Assembly (NCBI RefSeq): GCF_014930455.1
Contig: NZ_JAAIYO010000005.1
Location: 1-64,000 of the forward strand
DNA length: 64,000 bases
Origin: Corallococcus soli
Lineage (GTDB): Bacteria > Myxococcota > Myxococcia > Myxococcales > Myxococcaceae
Reading direction: 5' to 3'
The notes below the pieces were generated by a model. The model saw only the letters and a program-made list of their open reading frames with translations, was not told the DNA's origin and did not search any database. Shown here piece by piece: positions 29,305-40,121 of this stretch. Position 1 is the first letter of the stretch. Every line of letters starts with the position of its first letter. The translations under genes were made by a program, and so were the position numbers.

Positions 29305-30423
29305 TCAGTAGGTGGGCAGCTTGGGCTTGGGCGGCGCCAGCTGCTTGCCATTGGAGGCCAGGTAGCCGGAGCGCACGGTGATGGGGTCGCGCTGCCAGAG
29401 GTTGTAGACCTTGTCCACGAGCCCCGACTCCAGCACGTCCATGCGCCCGTCCCCGCAGCCGTCGAACTGGCTGAACGGATCCGCGCGGTTCATGGGCACC
29501 GTGAGCGCGGGCAGACCCTCCGGGGCGTAAGGCCACGGCCACGCGGTGGACAACATCCCGTGGAACTGGATGTTGCCGATGCGGTTGCTGAGCAGCTGGT
29601 GCGTGTGACCGTGGATGACGGTGACCTTGTCGTACGGCTTGAGGATGGCCTGCACCTCGTCCGCGTCGTCGGTCCAGAAGTTCCAGGGCTTGTAGTACTT
29701 GTAGAGCGGCGAGTGGCTGAAGACGATGACGGGCGTCGTCTTCGCCACCTTGGCCAGGTCCCTCTGGAGCCACTGGCGCTGCTCGGCGCCGACCTCGAAG
29801 CGGGACTGGATGCCATTGTCCAGGCCGGCGACGATCTTCATCCGCTCCATGGGGGTGAGCTTCCGCTCCGTCCAGAAATCCTTCTCAAGGATGGAGTTGA
29901 GCACCACGAAGTGCACGCCCTTGTGGTCGAAGGAGTAGTTGGGCGAACCGAACAGGTCGCGCCACAGCTCGCCCATGTCCAGGAACCAGTCGTGCTCGCC
30001 CACCATCATCTTGATGGGGGCCTTCACGCTCTTGAGGATTTGGGCGCCCAGCTTCAGCTCGCCCGCCTGTCCCAGCTGCGCCAGGTCCCCGCCGAACAGC
30101 ACGAAGTCCGGCTGCGGGTCCAGCGCGTTGACGTCGTCCACGGCCTTGAGGATGGCGCGCACGAAGCGGTCGTTGAGCTTGTTCTCGTACAGGTGCGTGT
30201 CGGAGATGTACGCGAAGGAGAACTTCGGCTTCTCTCCCTGGGCCTCCGCCACGTTGACCAGCTGGAAGCTCTGGGGCGTGAGCTTGCCCATGCCCGCCAC
30301 GATGCCGGCGGAGATGCCCGCGACGCGGAGGAAGGCGCGGCGGTCCAGCTTCTTCAGGCCCTCGAAGAAGGCCTCGCGTTCGGCGTAGTGCTTGGTTTCG
30401 ATGCTCCGGAACTTGTTGGCCAT
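29305..30423 (-). CDS. Tat-exported calcineurin-like metallophosphoesterase
   Basis: A 372-residue protein. A twin-arginine signal (DRRAFLRVAG, 27-36, followed by a hydrophobic stretch to about 62) sends the folded, metal-loaded protein to the periplasm. The metallophosphoesterase motifs are in order: DTH (75-77), GGD (111-113), GEHDW (142-146, with Glu where most relatives have Asn), FSHSP and HGHTH. It would hydrolyse a phosphate ester; the substrate is unknown. It lies 12 bp after the di-haem peroxidase gene and 24 bp before the cytochrome gene, all minus strand, which implies a shared transcript. Confidence 0.87.
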   Translation of the reverse strand: MANKFRSIETKHYAEREAFFEGLKKLDRRAFLRVAGISAGIVAGMGKLTPQSFQLVNVAEAQGEKPKFSFAYISDTHLYENKLNDRFVRAILKAVDDVNALDPQPDFVLFGGDLAQLGQAGELKLGAQILKSVKAPIKMMVGEHDWFLDMGELWRDLFGSPNYSFDHKGVHFVVLNSILEKDFWTERKLTPMERMKIVAGLDNGIQSRFEVGAEQRQWLQRDLAKVAKTTPVIVFSHSPLYKYYKPWNFWTDDADEVQAILKPYDKVTVIHGHTHQLLSNRIGNIQFHGMLSTAWPWPYAPEGLPALTVPMNRADPFSQFDGCGDGRMDVLESGLVDKVYNLWQRDPITVRSGYLASNGKQLAPPKPKLPTY

Positions 30424-30435
30424 GGCGCGCCTCCG

Positions 30436-31755
<1,320 letters not shown>

Positions 31756-32014
31756 GACACCCCTCCCACCCGCCCTCAGGAGCCCACGCGGGACATCCGC
31801 GCGACCTGCGACCGGATGCCTCTCATTTCACGCAACCCGGGCAAGCCGGGCAATGTCACTCCAGCCCCGGGGAGGGCCGAGTGTCTGGGATTGAAACCTC
31901 TCCGGTCCCCCGGAGTGGGTGAGACACGAAAGGGCTTCATCTTTCCGTGGAGCCTGGATGCTGAAGGGCTCCCGCGTTCAGGCCCCGGTGCCAGCGGTGG
32001 GACTGGCGCGGGCC

Positions 32015-33400
32015 CTACGGTTCGGGGACGCGCAGGTCGCGCGAGCGCAGCAGCATCGCGGACGCGGTGGCGGGGGCGAGCACCGACGCGATGATGATGC
32101 ACCAGTCCCACGCGCCCCGGGCGCGGGCCGCGTTGAAGGTGACGGCCTGCACCAGGGTCAGGCACGCATCCACGGTGGTGAGCCGGCCCAGGAGCGTGGC
32201 CAGCCCGTCACGCCAGCGGCGCAGCAGGAGCAGCAGTCCCACGACGAGCCCCACGTCGAACAACACCCAGCCGGCCTGCACCCAGGGCGAGGGGAACCAC
32301 GGGGCGCTCACCGGCAGCGCGAGCAGCACCGTCCACGGCACCAGCAGCGCGGTCAGCGTGCGCACGAAGAGGCGGGGCCGGCGCAGCAACGTGACGAGGC
32401 CGAACTTCACCAGGCTGCCCCGCGCGAAGGCTCGCAGCGCATCGTAGACGGCCCAGGGCGCGGGTTCATCCGCAGGATGGGAGAGGAACAGGGGCACCCA
32501 GGCGTCGGGGCGGAACTTGGCCTTGAAGGCGCGCAGGCCCTCGAAGTCGAACAGGGGGCGGCCGGCGGTGCGCGCGAAGCGCAGCCATGGGCGCACCGGG
32601 CCCGACAGGGGCGCCAGTCCCAGCGTCACGTACCGGCGTCCGTTCGCGTGGGCGGCGCGCATCGCGGCGTCCACCAGCGTCTCCGCGGTGCCATTGGGCG
32701 CGGAGGGTTCGCGCAGCAGGTCCTGGAGGAACCAGCCGTCGCGCGCGAACACGGGCGTCACGGACAGGAAGCCCACCACGCGGTCCTCGACCTCCGCGAC
32801 GAAGGCCCTGCGCTCGCGGGCGAAGGCCTCGGGGGCCAGCCCCACGAGGAAGCCCATGGTCGCCATCCGCCGCGACGCCAGCCAGTGCTCGGCCAGCAAC
32901 TCCACCGCCGCGCGCAGCGGGTGGCCCGGCGTCTCCATCACCTCCGCGGGGACCTCGCGCACGCGCACACCGTGGGCCCGGGCGCGGCGCAGTTGTTCGC
33001 GCAGGCTGCGGCTGCCGCGCACCACCGTCTCCCATTTCGCGGGGTCCCACACCGGCTGCTCGCCGATGGGCAGCTCGTGGAAGGGAACGAGCTGGGAGAA
33101 GCGCGCCTCCGTGGCGAAGAAGCTCACGCGCCGGCCCGCGCTCCGGGCCGCCTGATGGAAGCCCTCCACCAGCGTCCGCACCTGCTCCGGCGCGGTGATG
33201 GGACCGCCCCCCGCCACCCACGCGCCGCCCGTGTCCACGTAGGCGACGCACCCCTCCCCTCCCGGCGAGAACCAGTAGCGGAAGCCCGGCTGGAGCACCT
33301 GGAAGGACGTCGCGTTCCAGCCGTGGTGGCGCAGGAGCGCCAGCACCCGTTCGCGTTCGTCCTCCGCGCTCGGGGCCGGTGGAGGAAGGGAGGCGGTCAT
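32015..33400 (-). CDS. Phosphatidylglycerol lysyltransferase-type domain (DUF2156) with C-terminal membrane segments
   Basis: A 461-residue protein from the ATG at 33400; the longer frame to 33619 is arginine/glycine-rich with no ribosome site. The first 320 residues form a double GNAT-like aminoacyl-transferase domain as in MprF (YWFSPGGEGCVAYVDTGGAWV, LREQLRRARAHGVRV, VEDRVVGFLSVTPVF, YVTLGLAPLSG). The last 120 residues hold three or four hydrophobic helices (LLVPWTVLLALPV, GWVLFDVGLVVGLLLLL, CIIIASVLAPATASAMLL). In MprF the membrane domain comes first and this domain last, so the order is reversed. It may aminoacylate a lipid; the acceptor is unknown. Confidence 0.78.
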   Translation of the reverse strand: MTASLPPPAPSAEDERERVLALLRHHGWNATSFQVLQPGFRYWFSPGGEGCVAYVDTGGAWVAGGGPITAPEQVRTLVEGFHQAARSAGRRVSFFATEARFSQLVPFHELPIGEQPVWDPAKWETVVRGSRSLREQLRRARAHGVRVREVPAEVMETPGHPLRAAVELLAEHWLASRRMATMGFLVGLAPEAFARERRAFVAEVEDRVVGFLSVTPVFARDGWFLQDLLREPSAPNGTAETLVDAAMRAAHANGRRYVTLGLAPLSGPVRPWLRFARTAGRPLFDFEGLRAFKAKFRPDAWVPLFLSHPADEPAPWAVYDALRAFARGSLVKFGLVTLLRRPRLFVRTLTALLVPWTVLLALPVSAPWFPSPWVQAGWVLFDVGLVVGLLLLLRRWRDGLATLLGRLTTVDACLTLVQAVTFNAARARGAWDWCIIIASVLAPATASAMLLRSRDLRVPEP

Positions 33401-33643
33401 GTCGCTCGCGCTCAAGCTACGTCCCGCCCTGTCCCGCCGCCAGACAAAGCCTGTTCCAGAACCTGTTGGAGAGCAGCGCCCGCTGGCGCACGGGACGCTG
33501 AAGCAGGACGGAAGCCAAGGGGCACAGGAGCCCGGACCTCCCGTCAGGCCGCTCAGGGGAGGTCCTGTCAGGGGACCCCACCACCCAAGCCTGGAGCCCG
33601 GGCGCTCGCGCGGCGCCACCTGAACGAACCGGGGTCCGGTGGC

Positions 33644-34654
33644 TCAGGGACCGTCCTCCTCCGCCTCGTCACTGGCGTCCTTGGACGCGCGGCCGAGCAG
33701 CCGGTCCACCTCCGCGTGCGCGGCCTCCTCCTGCTCCGCGCTGATGCGGCGGTAGACCTTGAGCGCATGCACCACGCGGTGCGACTGCTTCAGCAGGGCG
33801 CGCGAGCCGCTCGACGGTGAGCGCTTGCGCGGCGAGGGCAGCATCGACGCGAGCACCGCGCCCTGGGCCACCGTGAGCTGGGAGGCGGACACGCCGAAGT
33901 GCTCGCGCGCGCCCGCTTCAATGCCATACACGCCGTTCCCCCACTCCACGACGTTGAGGTACAGCATGAGGATGCGCTGCTTGGTGAGCGCCTCCTCCAG
34001 CCGGTGCGCCAGCATCAGCTCCTTCGCCTTGCGCAACAGGCTGCGATCCGTGGACAGCCAGAGGTTCTTCGCCAGTTGTTGCGTGAGCGTGGACGCGCCC
34101 CGGCCCAGCTTGCCCTCCTCCACCGCCTGCCCCACCGCGCGCGCCAGCTCCACCGTGTCCACGCCGTCGTGCAGGTAGAAGCTCGCGTCCTCGGAGAGGA
34201 GCACCGCCTCCACCGCCGGCTTGGAGATGGCGGACAGGGGCACCCACTGCTGACGACGGCGCGGCTTGCGTCCGGCCTCGCGCGCCTCGTCCGCCCGCTG
34301 CTCCATCAGCGCCGTCGTCTTCGGGTTCTCCTTCGCCAGGGGCCGCGCGTCCGGCAGCGTGACGTACGCGTGCGTGATGACGGCCAGCACCGCGAGCAGC
34401 AACCCTCCCAACACCCAACGCCCCCACCGCCGACGTCGTGGCGGCGCGGGCGTGGAGGCCAAGGGGCTGCGGCCGGTCGTGTCGGGGACAGCAGGTGTGG
34501 CACCGGACCCGACGGGTTCGCCGAACGCACCGGGCTCGGCGCCGGAATCAGACTTCGCGCCGGAGACAACCGCTCCCGTGGGCGCGGCAGCAGGCTCCGA
34601 GCCGGGCTCGGGGTTCGGGGCTTCGGGCGGACCTTCGGCTTCGACCTTGGACAT
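33644..34654 (-). CDS. mtgA: Monofunctional peptidoglycan transglycosylase
   Basis: A 336-residue GT51 enzyme that polymerises lipid II into glycan strands. A disordered Pro/Ala/Gly-rich cytoplasmic N-terminus (1-72) precedes one membrane anchor (WVLGGLLLAVLAVITHAYV, about 80-98). The catalytic glutamate is E155 in SEDASFYLHDGVD, and GASTLTQQLAKNLWLS (186-201) is the second signature motif. There is no transpeptidase domain, so it is monofunctional. The acidic N- and C-terminal tails are longer than in most MtgA. It lies 12 bp downstream of the NlpC/P60-like gene, suggesting a cell-wall operon. Confidence 0.92.
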   Translation of the reverse strand: MSKVEAEGPPEAPNPEPGSEPAAAPTGAVVSGAKSDSGAEPGAFGEPVGSGATPAVPDTTGRSPLASTPAPPRRRRWGRWVLGGLLLAVLAVITHAYVTLPDARPLAKENPKTTALMEQRADEAREAGRKPRRRQQWVPLSAISKPAVEAVLLSEDASFYLHDGVDTVELARAVGQAVEEGKLGRGASTLTQQLAKNLWLSTDRSLLRKAKELMLAHRLEEALTKQRILMLYLNVVEWGNGVYGIEAGAREHFGVSASQLTVAQGAVLASMLPSPRKRSPSSGSRALLKQSHRVVHALKVYRRISAEQEEAAHAEVDRLLGRASKDASDEAEEDGP

Positions 34655-34666
34655 CGCCAGCCGTGT

Positions 34667-35368
34667 CTAGCGCTGGGCGCCCGTGGCGTCACCCTTCACG
34701 ACGAACCGGGCGGAGGCCACCCGCTGCGGCTCGGGCGAACGCCAGCGCTCGTCCACGGCGGCGAAGCCCGCCACCAGCTCTCCGGCCAGATAGCCGCGCG
34801 TCTTCTTCCCCTTGCGGCGCAGCCAGTCGTTGACCACGCGGCCCTTCTCATCCCGGCGCGCTTCCGGCTGCTGGAGGTTGAAGCGCGAGCGCTTCACCAG
34901 CCCACCGGACTTGTGCACGAACGTCACCGTGCCATCCGCGCCCACCCGCTCCACGATGCCGATGTGCGTGAGGCCATCGTTGATGAGCCCGTCGCGGTTG
35001 CGGTCGAACGTCTCCTTGAAGAACACCAGCGCCCCCGGCGCGGGCGCCTCCGTCATCATCCCGAGCGCCTGGGCCTTGCGGTGGATGGCGGTGACGCCGT
35101 TCTCCTCCGGCAGCACGTCGTCGGGCAGCAGGTCCAACCGCCGCTGCTGGAAGGCCAGCCGCGTCATCCCCGAGCAGTCATCGTTCATCGTCTGGCTCAC
35201 CGACGCCAGCGTCGTCAGCCCCACCCAGGACTTCGCCCGCCACAGCGCCCGCTCCGACAGCAGCACCGGCGTGGCCTTCTTCGTCGCCGTCGCCTTGTTC
35301 GCGGCCTCGGCCGCGCCCCCCCACACCAGCGCGCTCACCAACGCGCCCACCCACACGCCTCGTCTCAT
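34667..35368 (-). CDS. Exported NlpC/P60-like cell-wall hydrolase
   Basis: A 233-residue protein beginning at the ATG at 35368, which starts a signal peptide (GVWVGALVSALVWGGAAEA). The catalytic layout is that of NlpC/P60 or CHAP amidases: Cys in MNDDCSGMTRLAF, then PGALVFFKETFDRNRDGL and the His in LTHIGIVERVG. The family cleaves peptide or amide bonds in peptidoglycan stems. A short Asp/Asn-rich loop (DRNRDGLIND) inside the domain could bind calcium. The gene precedes mtgA by 12 bp. The exact bond cleaved is unknown. Confidence 0.78.
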   Translation of the reverse strand: MRRGVWVGALVSALVWGGAAEAANKATATKKATPVLLSERALWRAKSWVGLTTLASVSQTMNDDCSGMTRLAFQQRRLDLLPDDVLPEENGVTAIHRKAQALGMMTEAPAPGALVFFKETFDRNRDGLINDGLTHIGIVERVGADGTVTFVHKSGGLVKRSRFNLQQPEARRDEKGRVVNDWLRRKGKKTRGYLAGELVAGFAAVDERWRSPEPQRVASARFVVKGDATGAQR

Positions 35369-35517
35369 GCGCCCGCGACAGAGCAATGGGCGTGCCCGGC
35401 CCACACGGGGCCCCGCGTGTCCACCTCAGGACGGGCGGCGCATGCGGCGCATGCATGGGGTGGGCAAGGAAGTTCCCACCCACGGCAGCGGCGCGCCCTC
35501 CCACCCGGCGACGCGCT

Positions 35518-36696
35518 TCAGTGCGTCGAAGGAGGAAGAGGCTCGGAAGGTCGCGATGCGGCGTTGTTCCACCGGACCGCTCCCTGCACCTTGATCTTCT
35601 GGGGGGTCAGGACGTGCAGGTGCTCATCATGGACGACGGGGGCGGGCGCACGGGGTTCCCGAGCGGCCCCCCTCCGGGTCGGCCAGGCGTTCGGCGGCAG
35701 GGAGCCGCGGGCATCGGATGGCGCTCCGCGCGCTGGCGGTTCAATGACGATGACGCGGTCGCCGGACGGCATCCTGTCGTGGACATCATCGAAGGCCATC
35801 GCCGACCCGCAGCCACGACTGGTACATCCCGGACTGAATCCCGTCGAATCGGGGGTCGGCGGGGCAATGACCCGAGGCTGGTCTCGCGCCACCTTGAACG
35901 GCGCCGGGGGCTGCAACGGCAGGTCGCACACTCGGGCACCACCCCTGGGCGCATCCCGCTTCTGCACAAGCGCACGGGCCTCCATGGCGACCAGCAGGGG
36001 CAGCAACACGCCCAGTACCGCCAGCTGCGACACCGCGCCGGGCAGCCGCGAGCGAGGACCGGGCAGCACCTGCGTGCGCAGGCTCGAGAAGATGTACGAA
36101 CCGCCGATGGCCGTGAACACCGCGAGCGACACCACCGCCATGCCCAGCGTCGTCCAGTCCATGGGGGACGCATACCCGAGATGGCGCACCGCCAGCGCCG
36201 CCTCGCGCGTGCGCTCGCCCCACGCCGCCGCCGGCCCGGCCATTCCGTAGCCCACCACACACGCCACCAGCCACACCTCCGCGCCGTGCACCTCGCGCCG
36301 GAGCACCGACCCCTGCGCCAGGCCCATCACCAGGCCCAGCCCCAGGGGGGCCATCGCCTGGGACCACCCCAGGGTCGTGACCAGGGCGCGACCGCCGACC
36401 AGGCCCACCGCGAGCCCCAGCGCCGTCACCATCACCCACCCGGTCGCGCGCAGGCCCGCGAGCCGCAGCACGCGCGCTTGCAGCACGCCCAACAGCAACC
36501 CGGCCAGCGCGAGCGTCCCCCACTCCGCCAGCCGCCGCGCCACCCCCGCCTCCACGGAGGACATGGGCTGAAAGGCCACCGCCTTCAGCAGCCACGTCAT
36601 CCCGCGCACGGAGGCGTCCGACACCGCGTTCGCGAAGGACAACCCCAGCACGGTGACCATGGCCAGGAGGACCACGTTGAAGGGACGTGAGGACAT
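35518..36696 (-). CDS. Polytopic membrane protein with long cytoplasmic tail, unknown function
   Basis: A 392-residue protein. From the ATG at 36696 the first 240 residues hold about six hydrophobic helices (VVLLAMVTVLGLSFANAV, LALAGLLLGVLQARVL, VMVTALGLAVGLVGGRAL, APLGLGLVMGLAQGSV, GMAVVSLAVFTAIGGSYIF, LAVLGVLLPLLVAMEAR). The last 130 residues are soluble and Pro/Arg-rich. No transporter or enzyme motif is recognised, and the tail (VCDLPLQPPAPF, GDRVIVIEPPARG) has no known domain. The frame remains open upstream to 36777 without better evidence. Confidence 0.6.
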   Translation of the reverse strand: MSSRPFNVVLLAMVTVLGLSFANAVSDASVRGMTWLLKAVAFQPMSSVEAGVARRLAEWGTLALAGLLLGVLQARVLRLAGLRATGWVMVTALGLAVGLVGGRALVTTLGWSQAMAPLGLGLVMGLAQGSVLRREVHGAEVWLVACVVGYGMAGPAAAWGERTREAALAVRHLGYASPMDWTTLGMAVVSLAVFTAIGGSYIFSSLRTQVLPGPRSRLPGAVSQLAVLGVLLPLLVAMEARALVQKRDAPRGGARVCDLPLQPPAPFKVARDQPRVIAPPTPDSTGFSPGCTSRGCGSAMAFDDVHDRMPSGDRVIVIEPPARGAPSDARGSLPPNAWPTRRGAAREPRAPAPVVHDEHLHVLTPQKIKVQGAVRWNNAASRPSEPLPPSTH

Positions 36697-36853
36697 GACC
36701 GTGCAGTCTGCGTGAGTCTGCCCGCGAAAGGCCATCCGAGCGCCCCACCGCAGGCCCGCCAGATGCTCGCCGGCCAACGGCCATGTCGCCCATTGCAGGT
36801 GTGTCAGGGCCGATGTACGGCCTCCGCCCGGGGACCGGGTTAGGCTCTTCCCG

Positions 36854-37417
36854 GTGCGCTTCGCCTACTACCAGCGGCTGTCCCCGGCCGAGCAGCGGCT
36901 CTACCGACAGAGCGACACCGTCACGGAGGTGCCGCTGCGGGCGCCGGCCATGCTGCGGCCCCGGGTGGACTCGGTGCGCGAGGCGCTGGCGTCCGGGGAC
37001 CGGCGGGCGCTGGAGGAGGCGACGGCCGCCCTGGGCGAGGCGCTGACCCGGAAGCTGGGCGTGCCGGGGGTGGCGGTGGAGGTGCTGGAGACGCGGCCCT
37101 CGGATGACGCGGGGGAATTGCACGGGCTGTACCGCTGGGCCCCCGGACAGCGGCCCCGCATCCAGGTGTGGATGCGCACCGCGCGCCGGGGGCGGGTGGT
37201 GGCCTTCCGCACGTTCCTGCGCACGTTCCTGCACGAGCTCTGTCACCACCTGGACTTCCTCTGGCTGGAGCTGTCCGCCTCCTTCCACACGGAGGGATTC
37301 TTCCAGCGGGAGTCGAGCCTCTTCCGGCAGCTCCTGCCCCCGGCGCCCGGCCCGAATCGTCGTGAAGCGGCGGACACTGGGAAATGGAGCGCGGGCACAA
37401 GGCGCGGCCGGCGCTAG
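36854..37417 (+). CDS. Putative zinc metalloprotease-like protein (HExxH)
   Basis: A 187-residue protein starting at a GTG. It contains a zincin signature, TFLHELCHHLDFLW (about 124-137), with H127-E128 and H131/H132, and a following FHTEGFFQRESSLF. SprT-like and other small minimal proteases have this pattern, but the third metal ligand cannot be fixed. The N-terminal part is helical (SVREALASGDRRALEEATAAL). No signal peptide, so cytoplasmic. It lies 12 bp upstream of the M1 aminopeptidase, so the two are probably expressed together. Confidence 0.65.
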   Translation: MRFAYYQRLSPAEQRLYRQSDTVTEVPLRAPAMLRPRVDSVREALASGDRRALEEATAALGEALTRKLGVPGVAVEVLETRPSDDAGELHGLYRWAPGQRPRIQVWMRTARRGRVVAFRTFLRTFLHELCHHLDFLWLELSASFHTEGFFQRESSLFRQLLPPAPGPNRREAADTGKWSAGTRRGRR

Positions 37418-37429
37418 ATTCGCGCCCCT

Positions 37430-39982
37430 ATGGCGCATCCCACCGACGACAAGAACTTCCGCCTGCCCACCACCCTCCGTCCGCGCCGCTACACGGCGAC
37501 GGTGACCCTGGACCTGGAGGGGCGCGCCTTCAGGGGCGAGCAGCGGGTGGAGCTGGAGCTGTCCCAGCCCACGCAGGAGATCATCCTCCACGCCAACGCG
37601 CTGGAGCTGGGCGAGGTCACCTTCCGCGCGGGCAATGACACGCGCAAGCCCGCGTCCGTGCGCGTGGCGCCGGTGAGCGAGGCGGTGGTGCTCACCTTTG
37701 ATGCTCCGCTGCCCGCGGGCGCCGCCACGCTGGACGTGCTGTGGACGGGGCGCTTCTCGGACGGGCTGCGCGGCCTGTACGCGGCGGGGCAGGTGGCCGC
37801 GACGCAGTTCGAGGCCGCGGACGCGCGGCGCCTGTTCCCCTGCTTCGACGAGCCCGCCTTCAAGGCGCACTGGGCGCTCACGGTGCGCGTGCCGCCGGGC
37901 CACACGGTGCTGGGCAACGGCAAGGTGGTGAAGGACGAGGCGGACGGGGCGCTGCGCAAGGTGACGTTCCAGGAGACGGAGCTGCTCAGCTCGTACCTCA
38001 TCGCGCTGGTGGTGGGCCCGCTGGTGGGCACGCCCGAGGAGCTGGTGGAAGGCGTGCCGGTGCGCACGTGGGCGCTGAAGGAGAAGGCGCACCTGGCGAA
38101 GTTCGGCCAGGACGCGGCGCTCCAGGTGCTGCCCCGCCTGCGGGAGTACTTCGGGCTGCCGTATGCCTTTGGCAAGGTGGACCAGGTGGGCATCCCGGAC
38201 TTCGAGGCGGGCGCGATGGAGAACGCCGGCCTCATCACCTACCGGGAGGTGGCGCTGCTGTTGGACCCGGCCACCGCACCCCTGTCGGTGCAGAAGCGGG
38301 TGGCGGAGGTGGTGACGCACGAGCTGGCGCACCAGTGGTTCGGCAACTGGGTGACGATGGTGTGGTGGGACGACCTCTGGCTCAACGAGGCGTTCGCCAC
38401 CTGGATGGCGTTCAAGATCGTCGACCAGTGGCGGCCGGAGTGGCGCATGTGGCTGGACTTCGACGCGCACCGGGCGAGCGCGCTGGCGCTGGACGCGCTG
38501 AAGTCCACGCACCCCATCCACGGGGAGGTGCGCAACGCGGGCGAGGCGGGTGAGAGCTTCGACGCCATCACCTACGAGAAGGGCGGCGCGGTGCTGCGGA
38601 TGATTGAAGGGTTCCTGGGAGAGGGGCCCTTCCGCGACGGCATCCGGCTGTACATGCGCAAGCACGCGCGGGCGAACGCGGTGAAGGACGACCTGTGGAA
38701 CGCGCTGGGTGAGGCGGCGAAGCAGCCGGTGTCGGAGTTGGCCACGGCGTGGATTGGCCAGAGCGGCTTCCCGCTGGTGTCGGTGAAGGTGGAGGGGCGC
38801 AAGGTGGAGCTGGCGCAGCGGCGCCTCTATTCGGAGCCGGGGGTGAAGAGCCCGGAGACGTGGCCGGTGCCCATGGTGCTGCGCTATGAGGACGGCGCGG
38901 GCGTGCGGGAGCAGCGCGTGCTGTTCCGCGACTCCCAGGCGACGGTGACGTTGGAGGGCACGGGCGAGGTGAAGTGGCTGTGCGCGAACGGCGGCTCCAC
39001 GGGCTTCTACCGGGTGGCGTACGAGAAGGCGGCGCTGGACAGGCTGACGGCGAACCTTGGGACGCTGGCGCCGTCGGAGCGCATCTCGCTGCTGGCGGAC
39101 ACCTGGGCGCTGGTGCGCGCGGGCCTGGCGCCGGTGGCAGACCTGCTGGACCTGGCGGGGCGCTTCGGGGACGAGGAGGACGAGGCGGTGCTGGACGAGC
39201 TCATCGGGCGGCTGGGCTACATCGAGAGCCGGCTGACGGAGGGCGAGGACCAGGAGCGCTTCCGCCGGTGGGTGGAGTCGCTGCTGGGCGGCGGCCTCAA
39301 GAAGCTGGGCTGGCAGTCCGTGAAGGGAGAAGAGGACCGGGTGCGGCTGCGCCGGGCGGCGCTGGTGCGTGCGGTGGGCGGGCTGGCGCGCAGCCCGGAG
39401 ACGCTGGCGGAGGCCCGGCCGCTGGTGGCGAGGATGCTCCAGGGGGACAACACGGCGCTGGACGCGAACCTGCTGGACACGGCGGTGGGCATGGTGGCGC
39501 GGGCGGGAGACGCGGCGCTGTTCGACGAATTGCTCAAGCGGATGCCGACGGAGCCGGACCCCGCGACGCAGCGGCGGTACCTGATGGCGCTCACGTCCTT
39601 CGAGGACCCGAAGCTGACGGAGCGGGCGCAGGCGCTGTTGTTCTCGGAGACGGTGAAGACGCAGGACGTGGCGGGCTTCGCGACGGGCCTGCTGGCCAAC
39701 CGCACCGGGCGCGACGCGTGGTGGCAGCAGCTGCAGGCGCGCTGGAAGGACCTGGTCGCGCGCACGGGCGCGGCGCCCATGCTGCTGCGCCGGGTGGTGG
39801 AAGGCCTGGGCCTGCTGCGCACGCGCGAGCACCTGGAGCAGGTGAAGGCCCTGCTCCAGGCGAACCCCGTCCCGGAGGCGCAGCAGGCCACGGCGCAGAC
39901 GCTGGAGCGGCTGACGCAGGACGTGGTGCTGCGCGAGCGCGTGTCCCCGGAAGTGTCCGCGTGGCTGAAGCGCCGGCCGTGA
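37430..39982 (+). CDS. M1 family metallo-aminopeptidase
   Basis: An 850-residue zinc aminopeptidase that releases N-terminal residues from peptides. The substrate-anchoring GAMEN is at 261-265. The zinc site HELAHQWFGNW starts at H297 (H297, E298, H301) and the third ligand E320 lies in LWLNEAF. Domain order is the usual one: N-terminal saddle (10-200, ending ETELLSSYLIALVVG), catalytic domain (200-450), small beta domain, then a helical C-terminal domain (about 540-850). Closest in layout to puromycin-sensitive and ERAP-type members rather than short PepN. No signal peptide, so cytoplasmic. A terminator hairpin follows 14 bases after the stop. Confidence 0.95.
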   Translation: MAHPTDDKNFRLPTTLRPRRYTATVTLDLEGRAFRGEQRVELELSQPTQEIILHANALELGEVTFRAGNDTRKPASVRVAPVSEAVVLTFDAPLPAGAATLDVLWTGRFSDGLRGLYAAGQVAATQFEAADARRLFPCFDEPAFKAHWALTVRVPPGHTVLGNGKVVKDEADGALRKVTFQETELLSSYLIALVVGPLVGTPEELVEGVPVRTWALKEKAHLAKFGQDAALQVLPRLREYFGLPYAFGKVDQVGIPDFEAGAMENAGLITYREVALLLDPATAPLSVQKRVAEVVTHELAHQWFGNWVTMVWWDDLWLNEAFATWMAFKIVDQWRPEWRMWLDFDAHRASALALDALKSTHPIHGEVRNAGEAGESFDAITYEKGGAVLRMIEGFLGEGPFRDGIRLYMRKHARANAVKDDLWNALGEAAKQPVSELATAWIGQSGFPLVSVKVEGRKVELAQRRLYSEPGVKSPETWPVPMVLRYEDGAGVREQRVLFRDSQATVTLEGTGEVKWLCANGGSTGFYRVAYEKAALDRLTANLGTLAPSERISLLADTWALVRAGLAPVADLLDLAGRFGDEEDEAVLDELIGRLGYIESRLTEGEDQERFRRWVESLLGGGLKKLGWQSVKGEEDRVRLRRAALVRAVGGLARSPETLAEARPLVARMLQGDNTALDANLLDTAVGMVARAGDAALFDELLKRMPTEPDPATQRRYLMALTSFEDPKLTERAQALLFSETVKTQDVAGFATGLLANRTGRDAWWQQLQARWKDLVARTGAAPMLLRRVVEGLGLLRTREHLEQVKALLQANPVPEAQQATAQTLERLTQDVVLRERVSPEVSAWLKRRP

Positions 39983-39996
39983 GGACCTGAGGGCTT

Positions 39997-40030
39997 CCCG
40001 GCCGCGCATCGTGGAAGTTGCGCGGCCGGG
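39997..40030 (+). terminator. Terminator hairpin after the aminopeptidase gene
   Basis: CCCGGCCGCGC (39997-40007) and GCGCGGCCGGG (40020-40030) form a perfect 11-bp stem with a 12-base loop, beginning 14 bases after the stop codon. GGGTTCTGGGG follows instead of a T-run. Confidence 0.65.
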
Positions 40031-40121
40031 GGGTTCTGGGGATGTTGCGAAGCGAAGCGCCGCCCCGGGGACGACCCGAGGTTCACCGCTCGGCGACAGC
40101 CGGCACCAGGATACAGACGCC

